Assembly (NCBI RefSeq): GCF_014692515.1
Contig: NZ_JACOIK010000009.1
Coordinates: 62,001 to 126,000 of the forward strand
Source: Sphingobacterium micropteri
GTDB taxonomy: Bacteria; Bacteroidota; Bacteroidia; Sphingobacteriales; Sphingobacteriaceae
Length of the DNA stretch: 64,000 nt
Reading direction: 5' to 3'
The notes under the pieces were generated by a model. The model ran no database searches, was not told the DNA's origin, and saw only the letters and a program-made list of their open reading frames with translations. Positions 38,253 to 47,158 of this stretch are shown here, piece by piece. The translations under genes and the position numbers were made by a program. How positions within the stretch are numbered: position 1 is the first letter of the stretch; each line of letters opens with the position of its first letter.

Positions 38253-39011
38253 ATGGAAGAGCATTACTTAATTCAGATAGAGGATATAGGAAGAGAATAC
38301 GTCATCGGAGCAGAAAGGATACATGCGCTAAAGTCTGTATCCCTAAATATAAAAAAGGGAGAATTTGTTGCGCTTATGGGACCATCTGGTTCAGGCAAAT
38401 CTACCTTGATGAATATTTTGGGCTGCCTCGATACACCGACTAAAGGGCAGTATATCCTGAACAACATTAACGTCTCCGAGATGAGTGAGAACGAACTGGC
38501 AGAAGTTCGTAACAAAGAAATTGGTTTTGTTTTTCAAACATTCAACCTTTTGCCAAAAAATTCGGCCTTGGAAAACGTAGCACTCCCCTTAATTTATGCT
38601 GGCTACAGTAAAAAAATTCGGGAGGAAAAAGCATTACAGGCACTGGAAAACGTCGGGTTGGGAAATCGTGTAGATCATAAACCCAACGAGCTATCCGGCG
38701 GTCAACGACAGCGTGTGGCCGTAGCGCGCGCGCTCATTAATGATCCTTCCATTATTTTAGCAGACGAACCTACTGGAAATCTAGACACAAAAACATCCAT
38801 TGAAATCATGGGATTGATGGAAGATATACATTCGAGAGGTAATACTATTATATTGGTCACCCACGAAGAAGATATTGCACAACATGCCCATCGAATCGTG
38901 CGTATGCGCGACGGATTAATCGAGGATGACTACCCCAATCCCGATATCAAATCTGTACACCCCAGACTTGATGCACTTAAAGAAAAAGGCTCTGATTTTG
39001 AAAACATATAA
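38253..39011 (+). CDS. ABC transporter ATP-binding protein (MacB/LolD type)
   Basis: This 252-residue ATPase has Walker [10 protein letters not shown], the Q-loop in [20 protein letters not shown], the signature [15 protein letters not shown], Walker [13 protein letters not shown] and the switch His in LVTHE. The layout and FVFQTFNLL segment match the MacB/LolD group. No permease gene lies next to it, so the partner and substrate are unknown. It follows the PlsC-like gene by 35 bases and is probably cotranscribed. A paralogue is at 62629-63282. Confidence 0.95.
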   Translation: MEEHYLIQIEDIGREYVIGAERIHALKSVSLNIKKGEFVALMGPSGSGKSTLMNILGCLDTPTKGQYILNNINVSEMSENELAEVRNKEIGFVFQTFNLLPKNSALENVALPLIYAGYSKKIREEKALQALENVGLGNRVDHKPNELSGGQRQRVAVARALINDPSIILADEPTGNLDTKTSIEIMGLMEDIHSRGNTIILVTHEEDIAQHAHRIVRMRDGLIEDDYPNPDIKSVHPRLDALKEKGSDFENI

Positions 39012-39071
39012 TTTTATAAATCTGTAACACAACAGATTACATCAAAACAAATTTAATAACAATCGTCTGAC

Positions 39072-39101
39072 TTGATTTAGTGGATAATAATGTTATTTTT
39101 G
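39072..39101 (+). promoter_or_regulatory. Promoter of the DUF2795 gene
   Basis: TTG (39072-39074), a 19-base spacer, then TATTTTTG (39094-39101), an exact TAnnTTTG match. The ATG is at 39135. Confidence 0.65.
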
Positions 39102-39134
39102 CGAAAAAAAGGATTTCACTAAAATAGTAGATAT

Positions 39135-39356
39135 ATGTATTGGACACTAGAACTTGCTTCACATTTGGAAGACGCACCATGGCCAGCAACTAAGGATGAG
39201 TTAATTGACTATGGTATTCGTTCGGGGGCTCCAGTTGAGGTTATTGAAAACCTGCAAGCGCTGGAGGATGATGGAGAGCCTTACGAAAACATCGAGGAGA
39301 TTTGGCCAGACTATCCAACAAAAGACGATTTCTTCTTTAACGAAGACGAATATTAA
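39135..39356 (+). CDS. DUF2795 domain protein
   Basis: This 73-residue acidic protein matches the DUF2795 pattern: a LELASHLEDAPWPATKDELIDYG helix followed by GAPVEVIENLQALEDDG. It is cytoplasmic, strongly acidic at its C-terminus (EEIWPDYPTKDDFFFNEDEY) and of unknown function. It has its own good promoter. Short acidic Bacteroidota proteins of this family are widespread and usually monocistronic. Confidence 0.9.
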   Translation: MYWTLELASHLEDAPWPATKDELIDYGIRSGAPVEVIENLQALEDDGEPYENIEEIWPDYPTKDDFFFNEDEY

Positions 39357-39357
39357 A

Positions 39358-39384
39358 AAAGAGAAGGTATTAATCCTTCTCTTT
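39358..39384. terminator. Hairpin between DUF2795 and a secreted-protein gene
   Basis: Perfect 10-pair stem (39358-39367 with 39375-39384). The plus side is followed by TGAAAAG, while the minus side has a T-run, so it is oriented to stop minus-strand transcription at least as well as plus. Confidence 0.5.
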
Positions 39385-39419
39385 GAAAAGCTGTCTTATT
39401 TCCATAAAGTAAGCTTTTT

Positions 39420-39875
39420 ATGTTAAAAATATTATCAAGTTTTCTTCTCTTCTGTTCCGTCGTACACGTTACAGCACAAACCACTGAAACGTCCACGCAA
39501 GATGATATTAAACGTATTAAAGATTTTATAGCGGACGTAGCGGACGAAACACTACGCCCGGACATCATCCTGAGCAGACATGTATTGTTGGAGCAGACAG
39601 AAACAGATGAAGAATACGACTATCTGGAAGCTAGTATAGAAGAAATACGCATCAATCTCCAACCCAAAAACCTTGATGAAATAACCTATATTCCTTTCCA
39701 AGCATTATCTAGGCGAGAAACTCGTGATATCGACCCCGAGGGAAAACCAACAGCTAAAATGTATTTTTTACATTACCGCAACCGTCAAATGCTCGCCGTT
39801 TATATCGCACAGGATAAAATCGCATCGTTTACCCTCGTATCTAAAGGCGATAAAGCACACTTTGTCACGTATTAA
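39420..39875 (+). CDS. Exported protein of unknown function
   Basis: This 151-residue protein has a signal peptide of about 20 residues (MLKILSSFLLFCSVVHVTAQ). The mature part is acidic, with paired strands (ILSRHVLLEQ, MYFLHYRNRQMLAVYIAQDKI). No catalytic or binding motif was recognised. It has no close partner: the hairpin before it and the trp leader after it suggest a single-gene unit. Confidence 0.8.
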   Translation: MLKILSSFLLFCSVVHVTAQTTETSTQDDIKRIKDFIADVADETLRPDIILSRHVLLEQTETDEEYDYLEASIEEIRINLQPKNLDEITYIPFQALSRRETRDIDPEGKPTAKMYFLHYRNRQMLAVYIAQDKIASFTLVSKGDKAHFVTY

Positions 39876-39917
39876 AGGAGCCTATAGCATCTTTTCAGAT
39901 AATTTTCATAATTTTTC

Positions 39918-39948
39918 TTGCATTTGATTAACAAATATTAGACATTTG
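39918..39948 (+). promoter_or_regulatory. Promoter of the trp operon
   Basis: TTG (39918-39920), a 20-base spacer, then GACATTTG (39941-39948), one mismatch to TAnnTTTG. Predicted transcription start is at about 39955, just before the leader peptide. Confidence 0.55.
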
Positions 39949-39967
39949 CTATTGTATAGTAACAAAA

Positions 39968-40015
39968 ATGAAACTGAACAATGTAAATAGAGCTTGGTGG
40001 TGGCACAACAGTTAA
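39968..40015 (+). CDS. trpL: trp operon leader peptide
   Basis: A 15-codon frame encodes MKLNNVNRAWWWHNS, with three consecutive Trp codons followed by a His near the end. It lies between the trp promoter and a terminator hairpin upstream of trpD. Ribosome stalling at the Trp codons when tryptophan is scarce would favour the antiterminator. It is too short to have another obvious role. Its position and composition make the attenuation role very likely. Confidence 0.93.
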   Translation: MKLNNVNRAWWWHNS

Positions 40016-40096
40016 TGTTGTGGCAAAAACCTATTGCTTGAAATTTTTACATCAAAAAATAGTGGGCTTGCCTAAAGATTAGGCAAGCCCTTTTTT
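40001..40096 (+). promoter_or_regulatory. trp attenuator region
   Basis: A first hairpin pairs 40001-40010 with 40016-40025 (9 of 10 pairs) over the Trp codons and stop. A competing antiterminator could pair GGCAA (40022-40026) with TTGCC (40068-40072), helped by CCTAT (40030-40034) with ATAG (40059-40062) and a downstream G. The terminator is 40064-40096. Confidence 0.75.
40064..40096 (+). terminator. trp attenuator terminator
   Basis: Perfect 11-pair stem (40064-40074 with 40080-40090), 5-base loop, then six Ts. It lies 22 bases before the trpD ATG. Confidence 0.9.
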
Positions 40097-40117
40097 ATAG
40101 ACTTTGTTTTGCATGAT

Positions 40118-41107
40118 ATGAAAGAAATACTAGCTCATTTATTTGAGTATAAAACATTCACAACGGAAGAAGCATATACTATTCTTACGAATATCGCAAC
40201 TGGAAAATATGACTCCCATCAAATAGCGGCCTTTATGACGACCTATGGTATGCGCAGTATTCGGGTAGAGGAGCTTAGCGGCTTTCGAAACGCGATGTAT
40301 GATCTTTGTCTTAAGGTAGAATTCCCAGGGTATGACTTGATCGATTTATGTGGTACCGGCGGAGACGGCAAAAACACGTTTAACATTTCTACATTAGCGT
40401 CCTTTGTTGTCGCGGGAGCGGGTTATCACGTGGCAAAGCACGGCAATGTCGGCGTTTCTTCGGGATGTGGCTCGTCCAATGTAATGGAATATCTGGGTTA
40501 TACATTCACCAACAACCGTGATGAATTACAACGCCAATTGGATGAAGCTGGTATCTGTTTTTTACATGCCCCTCTTTTTCACCCGGCAATGAAAACTGTC
40601 GCACCGATTAGACGGGCCCTAGGCGTTAAAACATTCTTCAATATGTTGGGGCCACTTACCAATCCTACCAACCCCAAGTTCCAGGCTGTAGGTGTGTTTA
40701 GTCTAGAGCTCGCCCGATTATATAATTATCTTTATCAAAAAACATCCAAACAATATAGCGTTATCCATGCATTGGATGGCTACGACGAAATATCGCTCAC
40801 AGGCGATTTCAAAATTATCGATAATCAAGGGGAGAAATACGTGAAGGTAGAAGACCTTGGTTTTTCGCTGATAGCTCCTGCTGATCTAGCTGGTGGAGAC
40901 ACCGTGGAAGAAGCGGCAGCTATCTTCCGTCGTATAATCAGCGGAGAGGGCAATGATAAACAGCATAATGTAGTGCTGACTAACGCTGCCTTTGCTATTA
41001 AAACCATACATCCCGAAAAAACATTTGGCGATTGTTATTACGAAGCGGAATCATCCTTGTTGGGAAAAAAAGCATTACAAAGTTTTCAAAAACTGGTCTC
41101 TGCATAA
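40118..41107 (+). CDS. trpD: Anthranilate phosphoribosyltransferase
   Basis: This 329-residue enzyme joins anthranilate to phosphoribosyl pyrophosphate in tryptophan synthesis. The phosphate-binding signature LCGTGGDGKNTFNISTLA is at about residues 82-99, and the KHGNVGVSSGCGSSNVMEYLG loop follows. The ATG at 40118 gives MKEILAHLFEYK; the frame upstream of it starts with TTG. It is the first enzyme gene after the attenuator and lies 1 base before trpF. Confidence 0.97.
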   Translation: MKEILAHLFEYKTFTTEEAYTILTNIATGKYDSHQIAAFMTTYGMRSIRVEELSGFRNAMYDLCLKVEFPGYDLIDLCGTGGDGKNTFNISTLASFVVAGAGYHVAKHGNVGVSSGCGSSNVMEYLGYTFTNNRDELQRQLDEAGICFLHAPLFHPAMKTVAPIRRALGVKTFFNMLGPLTNPTNPKFQAVGVFSLELARLYNYLYQKTSKQYSVIHALDGYDEISLTGDFKIIDNQGEKYVKVEDLGFSLIAPADLAGGDTVEEAAAIFRRIISGEGNDKQHNVVLTNAAFAIKTIHPEKTFGDCYYEAESSLLGKKALQSFQKLVSA

Positions 41108-41108
41108 C

Positions 41109-41729
41109 ATGAATCATTTAAAAATAAAAGTATGTGGTATGCGCGAACCAGCAAACATTCAAGCGCTCGCGTTGCTTCCCATCGATTATATGGGATTCAT
41201 CTTTTATGAAAAATCCGCTCGTTATACGCCGAATCTTCCAAACGCCTCTATTCCTGCTTCCATTAAAAAAACAGGGGTATTTGTGAATGCAGAACAGGCC
41301 GTGATCCACAACAAAATCGCCCAGGGGCTGCAAGCGGTCCAGCTACACGGGCAAGAATCCCCTATGTACTGCGAACAAGTAAAAAGCCAACGTATAGAAA
41401 TCATCAAAGCGTTTGGAGTTGATGCCAGCACATCATGGGAAAGCCTCGCTCCTTATGTGGGAATTGTCGACTATTTTCTATTTGACACCAGTAGCCCCCA
41501 GCATGGCGGCACAGGTCGCTCTTTCAACTGGGAATTGCTAAAGACCTATCCATATGACGTTCCCTATTTTTTAAGTGGTGGACTCGACCTCGTTAACATT
41601 CCAAATGCACTAGCGATTAAAGACGAACGTTTGATCGGTTTAGACATCAATTCGAAATTTGAAGTAGAGCCAGGATTAAAAGATATCGACAAATTACAGA
41701 AAGCATTGAAAATAATCAGACATGAGTAA
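41109..41729 (+). CDS. trpF: Phosphoribosylanthranilate isomerase
   Basis: This 206-residue (beta/alpha)8 enzyme converts phosphoribosylanthranilate to its ribulose form. The catalytic Cys is in [11 protein letters not shown] near the N-terminus, and the Asp and phosphate loops are in [24 protein letters not shown] and [13 protein letters not shown]. The ATG at 41109 follows the trpD stop by one base, and the end overlaps trpB by 8 bases, so translation is coupled. Confidence 0.96.
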   Translation: MNHLKIKVCGMREPANIQALALLPIDYMGFIFYEKSARYTPNLPNASIPASIKKTGVFVNAEQAVIHNKIAQGLQAVQLHGQESPMYCEQVKSQRIEIIKAFGVDASTSWESLAPYVGIVDYFLFDTSSPQHGGTGRSFNWELLKTYPYDVPYFLSGGLDLVNIPNALAIKDERLIGLDINSKFEVEPGLKDIDKLQKALKIIRHE

Positions 41730-42906
41730 ATATCAAGTAAACGAAAAAGGATATTATGGCCCATTTGGAGGTGCTTACATCCCGGAGATGTTGTATCCAA
41801 ATGTAGAGGAGCTCCAAAAAAAATATCTGGAGATCATGCAAGAGGAGAGCTTTCAGCAAGAATTTCAGGAATTGTTGAAAGACTACGTAGGACGCCCCTC
41901 CCCTTTGTATCTAGCCAAACGTTTATCCGCACGGTATGGCGCAAACATTTTTCTTAAACGGGAAGACCTCAATCACACCGGCGCACATAAAATCAATAAT
42001 ACGATCGGACAGATTCTCCTCGCCGAACGTCTGGGTAAAAAACGGATCATCGCAGAAACCGGCGCAGGTCAACACGGCGTCGCTACGGCCACCGTGTGTG
42101 CACTAAAGGGATTAGAATGCGTTGTGTATATGGGCGAAATCGACATCCAACGGCAAGCACCTAATGTGGCACGTATGAAAATGATGGGTGCCACCGTCGT
42201 TGCTGCTCAATCGGGGAGCAAAACCTTGAAAGATGCCACCAATGAGGCTTTACGTGACTGGATAAATAATCCAGTAGATACGCATTATATTATTGGTTCG
42301 GTAGTGGGACCACATCCCTACCCCGATTTAGTTGCCCGCTTTCAGTCCATTATATCTGAAGAAACAAAAAAACAGCTTGCAGAAAAAACAGGCAGTAGTC
42401 TACCCGACTATGTGCTCGCCTGCGTAGGTGGAGGCTCGAATGCAGCGGGGATGTTCTACCATTTTCTAGCGGATGAACAGGTACAACTTATCGCAGTGGA
42501 AGCTGCTGGACATGGTGTACATAGTGGTGAATCAGCGGCTACAACGGCTTTAGGAAAAGAGGGCGTGTTGCACGGAAGCCGCTCTATTCTTATGCAAACG
42601 GAAGACGGACAAGTCATTGAACCTTATTCTATATCCGCAGGATTAGATTATCCCGGTATTGGACCTCAACACGCTTGGCTGTATAAAAGTGGACGCGGAA
42701 AGTATGTCAGCATTACCGATGATGAAGCCATGGAAGCTGGGTTATTGCTCACCAAACTAGAAGGAATCATACCGGCGATAGAAAGCTCACATGCCTTAGC
42801 TTATCTGGAAAAGATGAAGTTTCAAGGAAATGAGAATGTCGTGATCTGTTTATCGGGTCGTGGCGACAAGGATTTGGACAACTATATGAAATATTTTGGA
42901 TTTTAA
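41722..42906 (+). CDS. trpB: Tryptophan synthase beta subunit
   Basis: This 394-residue subunit condenses indole with serine. The PLP-binding lysine is in [14 protein letters not shown] at about residue 87, and the phosphate-binding [10 protein letters not shown] loop is near residue 235. The N-terminal [11 protein letters not shown] stretch is the classic TrpB1 start. It acts as an alpha2-beta2 complex with the TrpA encoded six bases downstream. Confidence 0.98.
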   Translation: MSKYQVNEKGYYGPFGGAYIPEMLYPNVEELQKKYLEIMQEESFQQEFQELLKDYVGRPSPLYLAKRLSARYGANIFLKREDLNHTGAHKINNTIGQILLAERLGKKRIIAETGAGQHGVATATVCALKGLECVVYMGEIDIQRQAPNVARMKMMGATVVAAQSGSKTLKDATNEALRDWINNPVDTHYIIGSVVGPHPYPDLVARFQSIISEETKKQLAEKTGSSLPDYVLACVGGGSNAAGMFYHFLADEQVQLIAVEAAGHGVHSGESAATTALGKEGVLHGSRSILMQTEDGQVIEPYSISAGLDYPGIGPQHAWLYKSGRGKYVSITDDEAMEAGLLLTKLEGIIPAIESSHALAYLEKMKFQGNENVVICLSGRGDKDLDNYMKYFGF

Positions 42907-42911
42907 ACATC

Positions 42912-43685
42912 ATGCAAGTACAAGATATATTTAAAAAAGATACGTCAAAAGAACTGCTATCCATCTATTATACGGCAGGATATCCGCATTTAGACAGTAC
43001 GATTGCTATTGCCGAAAAACTAGAACAGGCAGGGGCAGACTTTCTGGAGATTGGCTTTCCCTATTCCGATCCGGTAGCAGACGGGCCTGTTATTCAACAC
43101 AGTTCGGAGGTAGCGCTAAAAAACGGCATGACACTCCCGCTGCTCTTTCAACAATTGGCAGCATTAAGATCACGGGTGTCCATCCCTATTTTCCTGATGG
43201 GATACTTTAATACGGTCTTACAATACGGTGTGGAAAACTTCTGTAAATCTTGCCAGGAAGTAGGTGTGAACGGCGCTATTATACCCGATTTGCCTATGTA
43301 CGAATATGAAGAGCTTTATCAAGAGGTATTTGCGCAATACGGCATTAGTAATATCTTTTTGGTTACACCACAAACCTCCGCGGAACGGATACGAAAAATA
43401 GACGCACTCTCCAATAGCTTTATTTACCTGCTATCGTCTAATGCAACGACAGGTAAAAACTTGGAAGTCGGTGAACAAGCGGAACAATATTTTCAACGCT
43501 TGAAAGACATGAACTTAACCAATCCATTGGTAATAGGTTTTGGAATTTCGGATAAGGGTACTTTTCAGAAAGCTACAAACTACGCCAAAGGAGCCATTAT
43601 TGGAAGTGCATTTGTCCGCTTATTGGCAGACGATAACTACATAGACAAAATAAACCCTTTTATCAAAAGTATAAAAACCTCATAA
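42912..43685 (+). CDS. trpA: Tryptophan synthase alpha subunit
   Basis: This 257-residue (beta/alpha)8 protein splits indole-3-glycerol phosphate to indole and glyceraldehyde 3-phosphate. The catalytic Glu and Asp are in LEIGFPYSDPVADGPVIQ at about residues 47-64, and the phosphate loops GFGISDKG and GAIIGSAFVR are present. It is the last gene of this operon. No trpE, trpG or trpC is found between trpD and trpA. Confidence 0.98.
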   Translation: MQVQDIFKKDTSKELLSIYYTAGYPHLDSTIAIAEKLEQAGADFLEIGFPYSDPVADGPVIQHSSEVALKNGMTLPLLFQQLAALRSRVSIPIFLMGYFNTVLQYGVENFCKSCQEVGVNGAIIPDLPMYEYEELYQEVFAQYGISNIFLVTPQTSAERIRKIDALSNSFIYLLSSNATTGKNLEVGEQAEQYFQRLKDMNLTNPLVIGFGISDKGTFQKATNYAKGAIIGSAFVRLLADDNYIDKINPFIKSIKTS

Positions 43686-43697
43686 GAGGTGTTTGTC

Positions 43698-43737
43698 TTT
43701 ACGCCTGTCCTTATTTCACTGTTCGGACAGGCATAAA
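43698..43737. repeat. Hairpin between trpA and a small minus-strand ORF
   Basis: A 13-pair stem (43698-43710 with 43725-43737, one wobble). No strong T-run follows on either strand. It may mark the shared 3' end of two convergent transcripts. Confidence 0.55.
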
Positions 43738-43748
43738 GATGAAATTTC

Positions 43749-43859
43749 TTACAGCTCTTTCACATACCTAGAGTATACCTTAAAGATACCAACAGCTATG
43801 ATCAAGAGTGATACTGCTAAAGAAAGAAGAACCCTAGGTTCGGACAGTAATTGCTCCAT
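43749..43859 (-). CDS. 36-residue putative membrane mini-protein
   Basis: The frame starts MEQLLSEPRVLLSLAVSLL and continues through one strongly hydrophobic helix to a basic end (YSRYVKEL). The helix spans about residues 9-27. A good promoter (43882-43912) lies directly upstream on the same strand. I recognise no family. It overlaps a plus-strand frame (43693-43881) that looks like noise. The promoter, ATG and single-helix composition together suggest a real small protein. Confidence 0.55.
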   Translation of the reverse strand: MEQLLSEPRVLLSLAVSLLIIAVGIFKVYSRYVKEL

Positions 43860-43881
43860 ATCGATTAGTTTTATGATGTGA

Positions 43882-43912
43882 TAAATTTAATATCTTCTTT
43901 ACTTAAATACAA
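43882..43912 (-). promoter_or_regulatory. Promoter of the membrane mini-protein
   Basis: On the minus strand, TTG (43910-43912), a 20-base spacer, then TAAATTTA (43882-43889), one mismatch to TAnnTTTG. Transcription would start about 10 bases before the ATG. Confidence 0.55.
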
Positions 43913-43965
43913 TATCTTACAAAGATTTTTTTCCACACAACTTTTCAGAGATAAAATATCTTTTC

Positions 43966-43973
43966 TATCTTTG
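43966..43973 (+). promoter_or_regulatory. -7 element next to the HYC-type gene
   Basis: TATCTTTG matches TAnnTTTG and ends 6 bases before the ATG at 43980, implying an almost leaderless mRNA if used. Confidence 0.35.
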
Positions 43974-43979
43974 TTTGAC

Positions 43980-44417
43980 ATGAGAGCATTCTTATCGAGC
44001 ATTATATTATTCTTTTACACCCTTACGTGTACAGGAATGACTGTGTATATGCACCAATGCCATGGTGGCTCGTTCGTTATGCTTCAAGATAATGTGGAAA
44101 AACACCATCAAAGTTGCCCCGTTTGTCTGGATCAGAAGCATGAAACAGCGTCAAAATCGTCTCACGCCTGTGATATGGAAAGCGACGATTGCTGCAAAGA
44201 CATCAAAATTGATTTAAAGAAAGGGCAAGAAGAAGTTGAAAGTACGCCTTCTTCTCTTAATTTCATGACATTATCACCTGCTACACTCTCTATTATATGG
44301 ATAGTGGTTCTTCAACCACATTTCGATACACAAAAAATAAATGTAGGGCCTGATCCCTTTCTCCTGACAAAACAGTCTACCCCTACCTATCTTCTCCATT
44401 GCAATTTTCGCGTCTGA
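43980..44417 (+). CDS. HYC_CC_PP-type small exported metal-related protein
   Basis: This 145-residue protein starts at the ATG at 43980 with a hydrophobic N-terminal segment. It has the pattern of the Bacteroidota HYC_CC_PP family: a HQCHGG motif at residues 25-30, CPVC near residue 52 and a DDCCKD pair near 75, with several His and Cys in between. The C-terminal part keeps LLHCNFRV but lacks the usual Pro-Pro. Such genes sit next to TonB receptors with heavy-metal domains, as here 105 bases downstream. A role in copper or other soft-metal handling is inferred. Confidence 0.8.
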   Translation: MRAFLSSIILFFYTLTCTGMTVYMHQCHGGSFVMLQDNVEKHHQSCPVCLDQKHETASKSSHACDMESDDCCKDIKIDLKKGQEEVESTPSSLNFMTLSPATLSIIWIVVLQPHFDTQKINVGPDPFLLTKQSTPTYLLHCNFRV

Positions 44418-44522
44418 TTTCGCTGTAACAGCTTAATAACAACATTTCACTTGGCACCACCTATAGGAAACAAAGGAAATGTAAGTATCATGTATTTAAC
44501 AGTAATCAAATAACGAAATATA

Positions 44523-47099
44523 ATGAACGGACTATATAAAGGACTTATTACCTTACTTTTTATTAGTATATATACCATCGGTTTTGCACAGCAAGATAGC
44601 ACCATTACTTTCGAAGTAGCGGGAAATTGTGCCCTGTGCAAGCAACGAATTGAGAAAGCAGCGAAAATCAAGGGTGTTTCCCAAGCGACGTGGAATACAC
44701 AAAGCGGCATGGCGACTGTTGTCTTCAACCCAAGCACCACCTCCTCTAAAAACATTAAGCAGTCTATTGCTGATGTCGGTCATGACACCGATGAGATACG
44801 CGCAAAACAAGAGGTCTATGAAGAACTCCATCAGTGTTGTTTGTACGATCGTCTCGGCGAAGAAAAAGATAAGGAGGATCACGACGATGATCATTTTAAC
44901 CACGACCATGACCATATTGTACGAGGTGTTGTTGTTCAAGAAAACAACCGCGGTGATTTAACACCTATTGCTGGTGTCAACGTGCATTGGCTGGGCGATC
45001 AGTCCACACAAAAGCAGAGTAACGGCGAGGGGGTATTTGAACTTCTCCATAAAAAAGAGTCCAGACATCTCGTTGTCAGCTACGTGGGCATGCAGTCCGA
45101 TACCATCGAAGTAAAGAATCTACACGAGATATTGGTTATCCACGCGAAGGATAACGTTTTAGGGGAAGTGGTCGTTTCCAGAAGACAGCGCACGGCTTAT
45201 GTAGATAAATTGAACGCTAACCGTGTGGAGACAATTACGGCAAGGGAACTGTTTAAGGCTGCTTGCTGTGATCTGAGCGAAAGTTTCGAGACAAATGCCT
45301 CTGTGGACGTCGTTTCCAGTGATGCAGTAACAGGCGCGAAGCAAGTACAATTATTGGGCTTGAGCGGTATCTACACACAATTAACGGTGGAGAACCTCCC
45401 CGGTCCACGCGGGTTTGCATCTCCACTGGGGTTAAATAGTATGGCGGGGCCGTGGATAGAAGCCATACACATCAGTAAAGGGATGGGATCCGTAGCAAAC
45501 GGATTCGAAAGCATGTCGGGACAAATCAATGTTGAATTAAAAAAACCCCATGACACCGATCGTCTCTATTTTAATGCTTATGCCAACAACATGGGGCGTA
45601 CGGATGTCAATCTAAACCTGGCCCAAAAACTAAATAACAAATGGTCTGTAGGCTTATTGCTGCATGATAATTTTATGTACAACAAAAGCATGAACTTTAG
45701 CCATAACGGTTTTAGGGATATGCCTGTGGGCAACACGTTTTCGGGTATAAACAGATGGCATTATGAAGATGGCAAGGGTTTGATCGCACAATTTGGCATC
45801 AAATATTTAAGTGATGACCGTACAGGAGGGGAAATTGATTTTGATAAACGTACCGACAAATTGACCACTAATCGTTACGGACTGGGATTCGATATCGACC
45901 GCGTGGAAGGTTTTGCGAAGATTGGCTACGTTTTCCCAAGCAACAAACTCCGCAGCATAGGCTTACAGCTCTCGGGGTCACATTTCCGTCAAAACAGCTT
46001 TTTTGGGTTAACCACTTATGATAACGAGCAAAATAGTGGATATGCTAATCTCCTCTACCAAGATGTCATCGGCTCGGTAAATCATAAATACAGAGTTGGA
46101 GCCTCCGTATCATACGATAAATACAACGAAAATATCCTCCAATATGATTTTAACAGAACGGAAACCGTCTCGGGAGCATTTCTAGAATACACCTATACGC
46201 CAAGTGAGAAATTTGATGCCGTATTGGGCCTTCGCCAAGACTACAATACGATTTACGGTTGGTTTACAACCCCGAGAGCAGTGCTTCGTTATGCGCCCAC
46301 CAATATGACCACGTTCCGCTTAAGTACTGGAAGAGGACAACGTACAGCGAATATCTTTGCGGAAAACCTAGGCATATTTGCTTCTAGTCGGGCGATAAAC
46401 TACGGACAGCTTGCCAACCAAAATGGTACGGCCTACGGATTAAAACCGGAAGTATCCTGGAACACAGGATTCACTTTTGATCAAGATTTTCGATTGTTCG
46501 GTAGAGAATCGGGTATATCCCTCGAACTTTTCCACAACAATTTCACCAATCAGGTGGTGATAGACTGGGAGGATCCCAGAACGGTATCTTTCTACAACCT
46601 GGATGGCAAATCATACGCCAATAGTTTACAAGCTGAATTTAGGTTTATGCCTACTCAACATTTCGAAACAAGAATGGCCTATAGATTATTGGACGTACAA
46701 ACAGACTATCGAGCTGGACGTTTACAAAAACCATTGACCGCCAAACACCGAGGTTTTTTGAATATGGCTTATAACCTTCATAGCGGATGGAGTTTCGATT
46801 ACACGTTAAATGTGGTAGGCAAAAAACGTCTACCCTCTACCGTAAACAATCCTGTTGAATACCAATTGGCAGCCTATTCGGATGCCTATGTTACGATGAA
46901 TGCGCAGATCAGTAAAAGCTTCGGTGCAGACAAAAACTTCACGATATATCTTGGTGGAGAGAATTTGACAAACTTTTATCAAAAAGATCCTATTTTAGCG
47001 TTTGAAGAGCCTTTCGGCAGTCATTTTGACACCAACTTGCTGTGGGGTCCGATAACAGGCCGGATGTTCTACACCGGCGTGCGATATACTATTAAATAG
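44523..47099 (+). CDS. TonB-dependent receptor with N-terminal heavy-metal (HMA) domain
   Basis: This 858-residue receptor has a signal peptide ending GFAQ. Residues about 27-93 form an HMA-like domain with the metal-binding CALC (Cys36, Cys39) and an extra CC pair. An Asp/His-rich linker follows (HDDDHFNHDHDHI, about 120-140), then a carboxypeptidase-like domain (IAGVNVHWLGDQ, about 155-215), a plug (QVQLLGLSGIYTQLTVENLPG) and a 22-strand-type barrel ending GVRYTIK. The domains suggest import or handling of copper or another transition metal across the outer membrane. The fusion of HMA to the receptor is noted as a finding. Confidence 0.93.
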   Translation: MNGLYKGLITLLFISIYTIGFAQQDSTITFEVAGNCALCKQRIEKAAKIKGVSQATWNTQSGMATVVFNPSTTSSKNIKQSIADVGHDTDEIRAKQEVYEELHQCCLYDRLGEEKDKEDHDDDHFNHDHDHIVRGVVVQENNRGDLTPIAGVNVHWLGDQSTQKQSNGEGVFELLHKKESRHLVVSYVGMQSDTIEVKNLHEILVIHAKDNVLGEVVVSRRQRTAYVDKLNANRVETITARELFKAACCDLSESFETNASVDVVSSDAVTGAKQVQLLGLSGIYTQLTVENLPGPRGFASPLGLNSMAGPWIEAIHISKGMGSVANGFESMSGQINVELKKPHDTDRLYFNAYANNMGRTDVNLNLAQKLNNKWSVGLLLHDNFMYNKSMNFSHNGFRDMPVGNTFSGINRWHYEDGKGLIAQFGIKYLSDDRTGGEIDFDKRTDKLTTNRYGLGFDIDRVEGFAKIGYVFPSNKLRSIGLQLSGSHFRQNSFFGLTTYDNEQNSGYANLLYQDVIGSVNHKYRVGASVSYDKYNENILQYDFNRTETVSGAFLEYTYTPSEKFDAVLGLRQDYNTIYGWFTTPRAVLRYAPTNMTTFRLSTGRGQRTANIFAENLGIFASSRAINYGQLANQNGTAYGLKPEVSWNTGFTFDQDFRLFGRESGISLELFHNNFTNQVVIDWEDPRTVSFYNLDGKSYANSLQAEFRFMPTQHFETRMAYRLLDVQTDYRAGRLQKPLTAKHRGFLNMAYNLHSGWSFDYTLNVVGKKRLPSTVNNPVEYQLAAYSDAYVTMNAQISKSFGADKNFTIYLGGENLTNFYQKDPILAFEEPFGSHFDTNLLWGPITGRMFYTGVRYTIK

Positions 47100-47126
47100 C
47101 GGCATACTATTAAATAATAATAAGAT

Positions 47127-47158
47127 ATAGGGGCAATTTTTTGCCCCTATAATTTTTT
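47127..47158 (+). terminator. Terminator after the TonB receptor gene
   Basis: Perfect 10-pair stem (47127-47136 with 47141-47150), T4 loop, then AATTTTTT. The maf stop codon on the other strand lies inside its right arm. Confidence 0.85.

Noticed and set aside
43693..43881. 62-codon plus-strand frame after trpA
   Set aside because: No signal or family pattern; the opposite strand offers a better small membrane ORF with a promoter.
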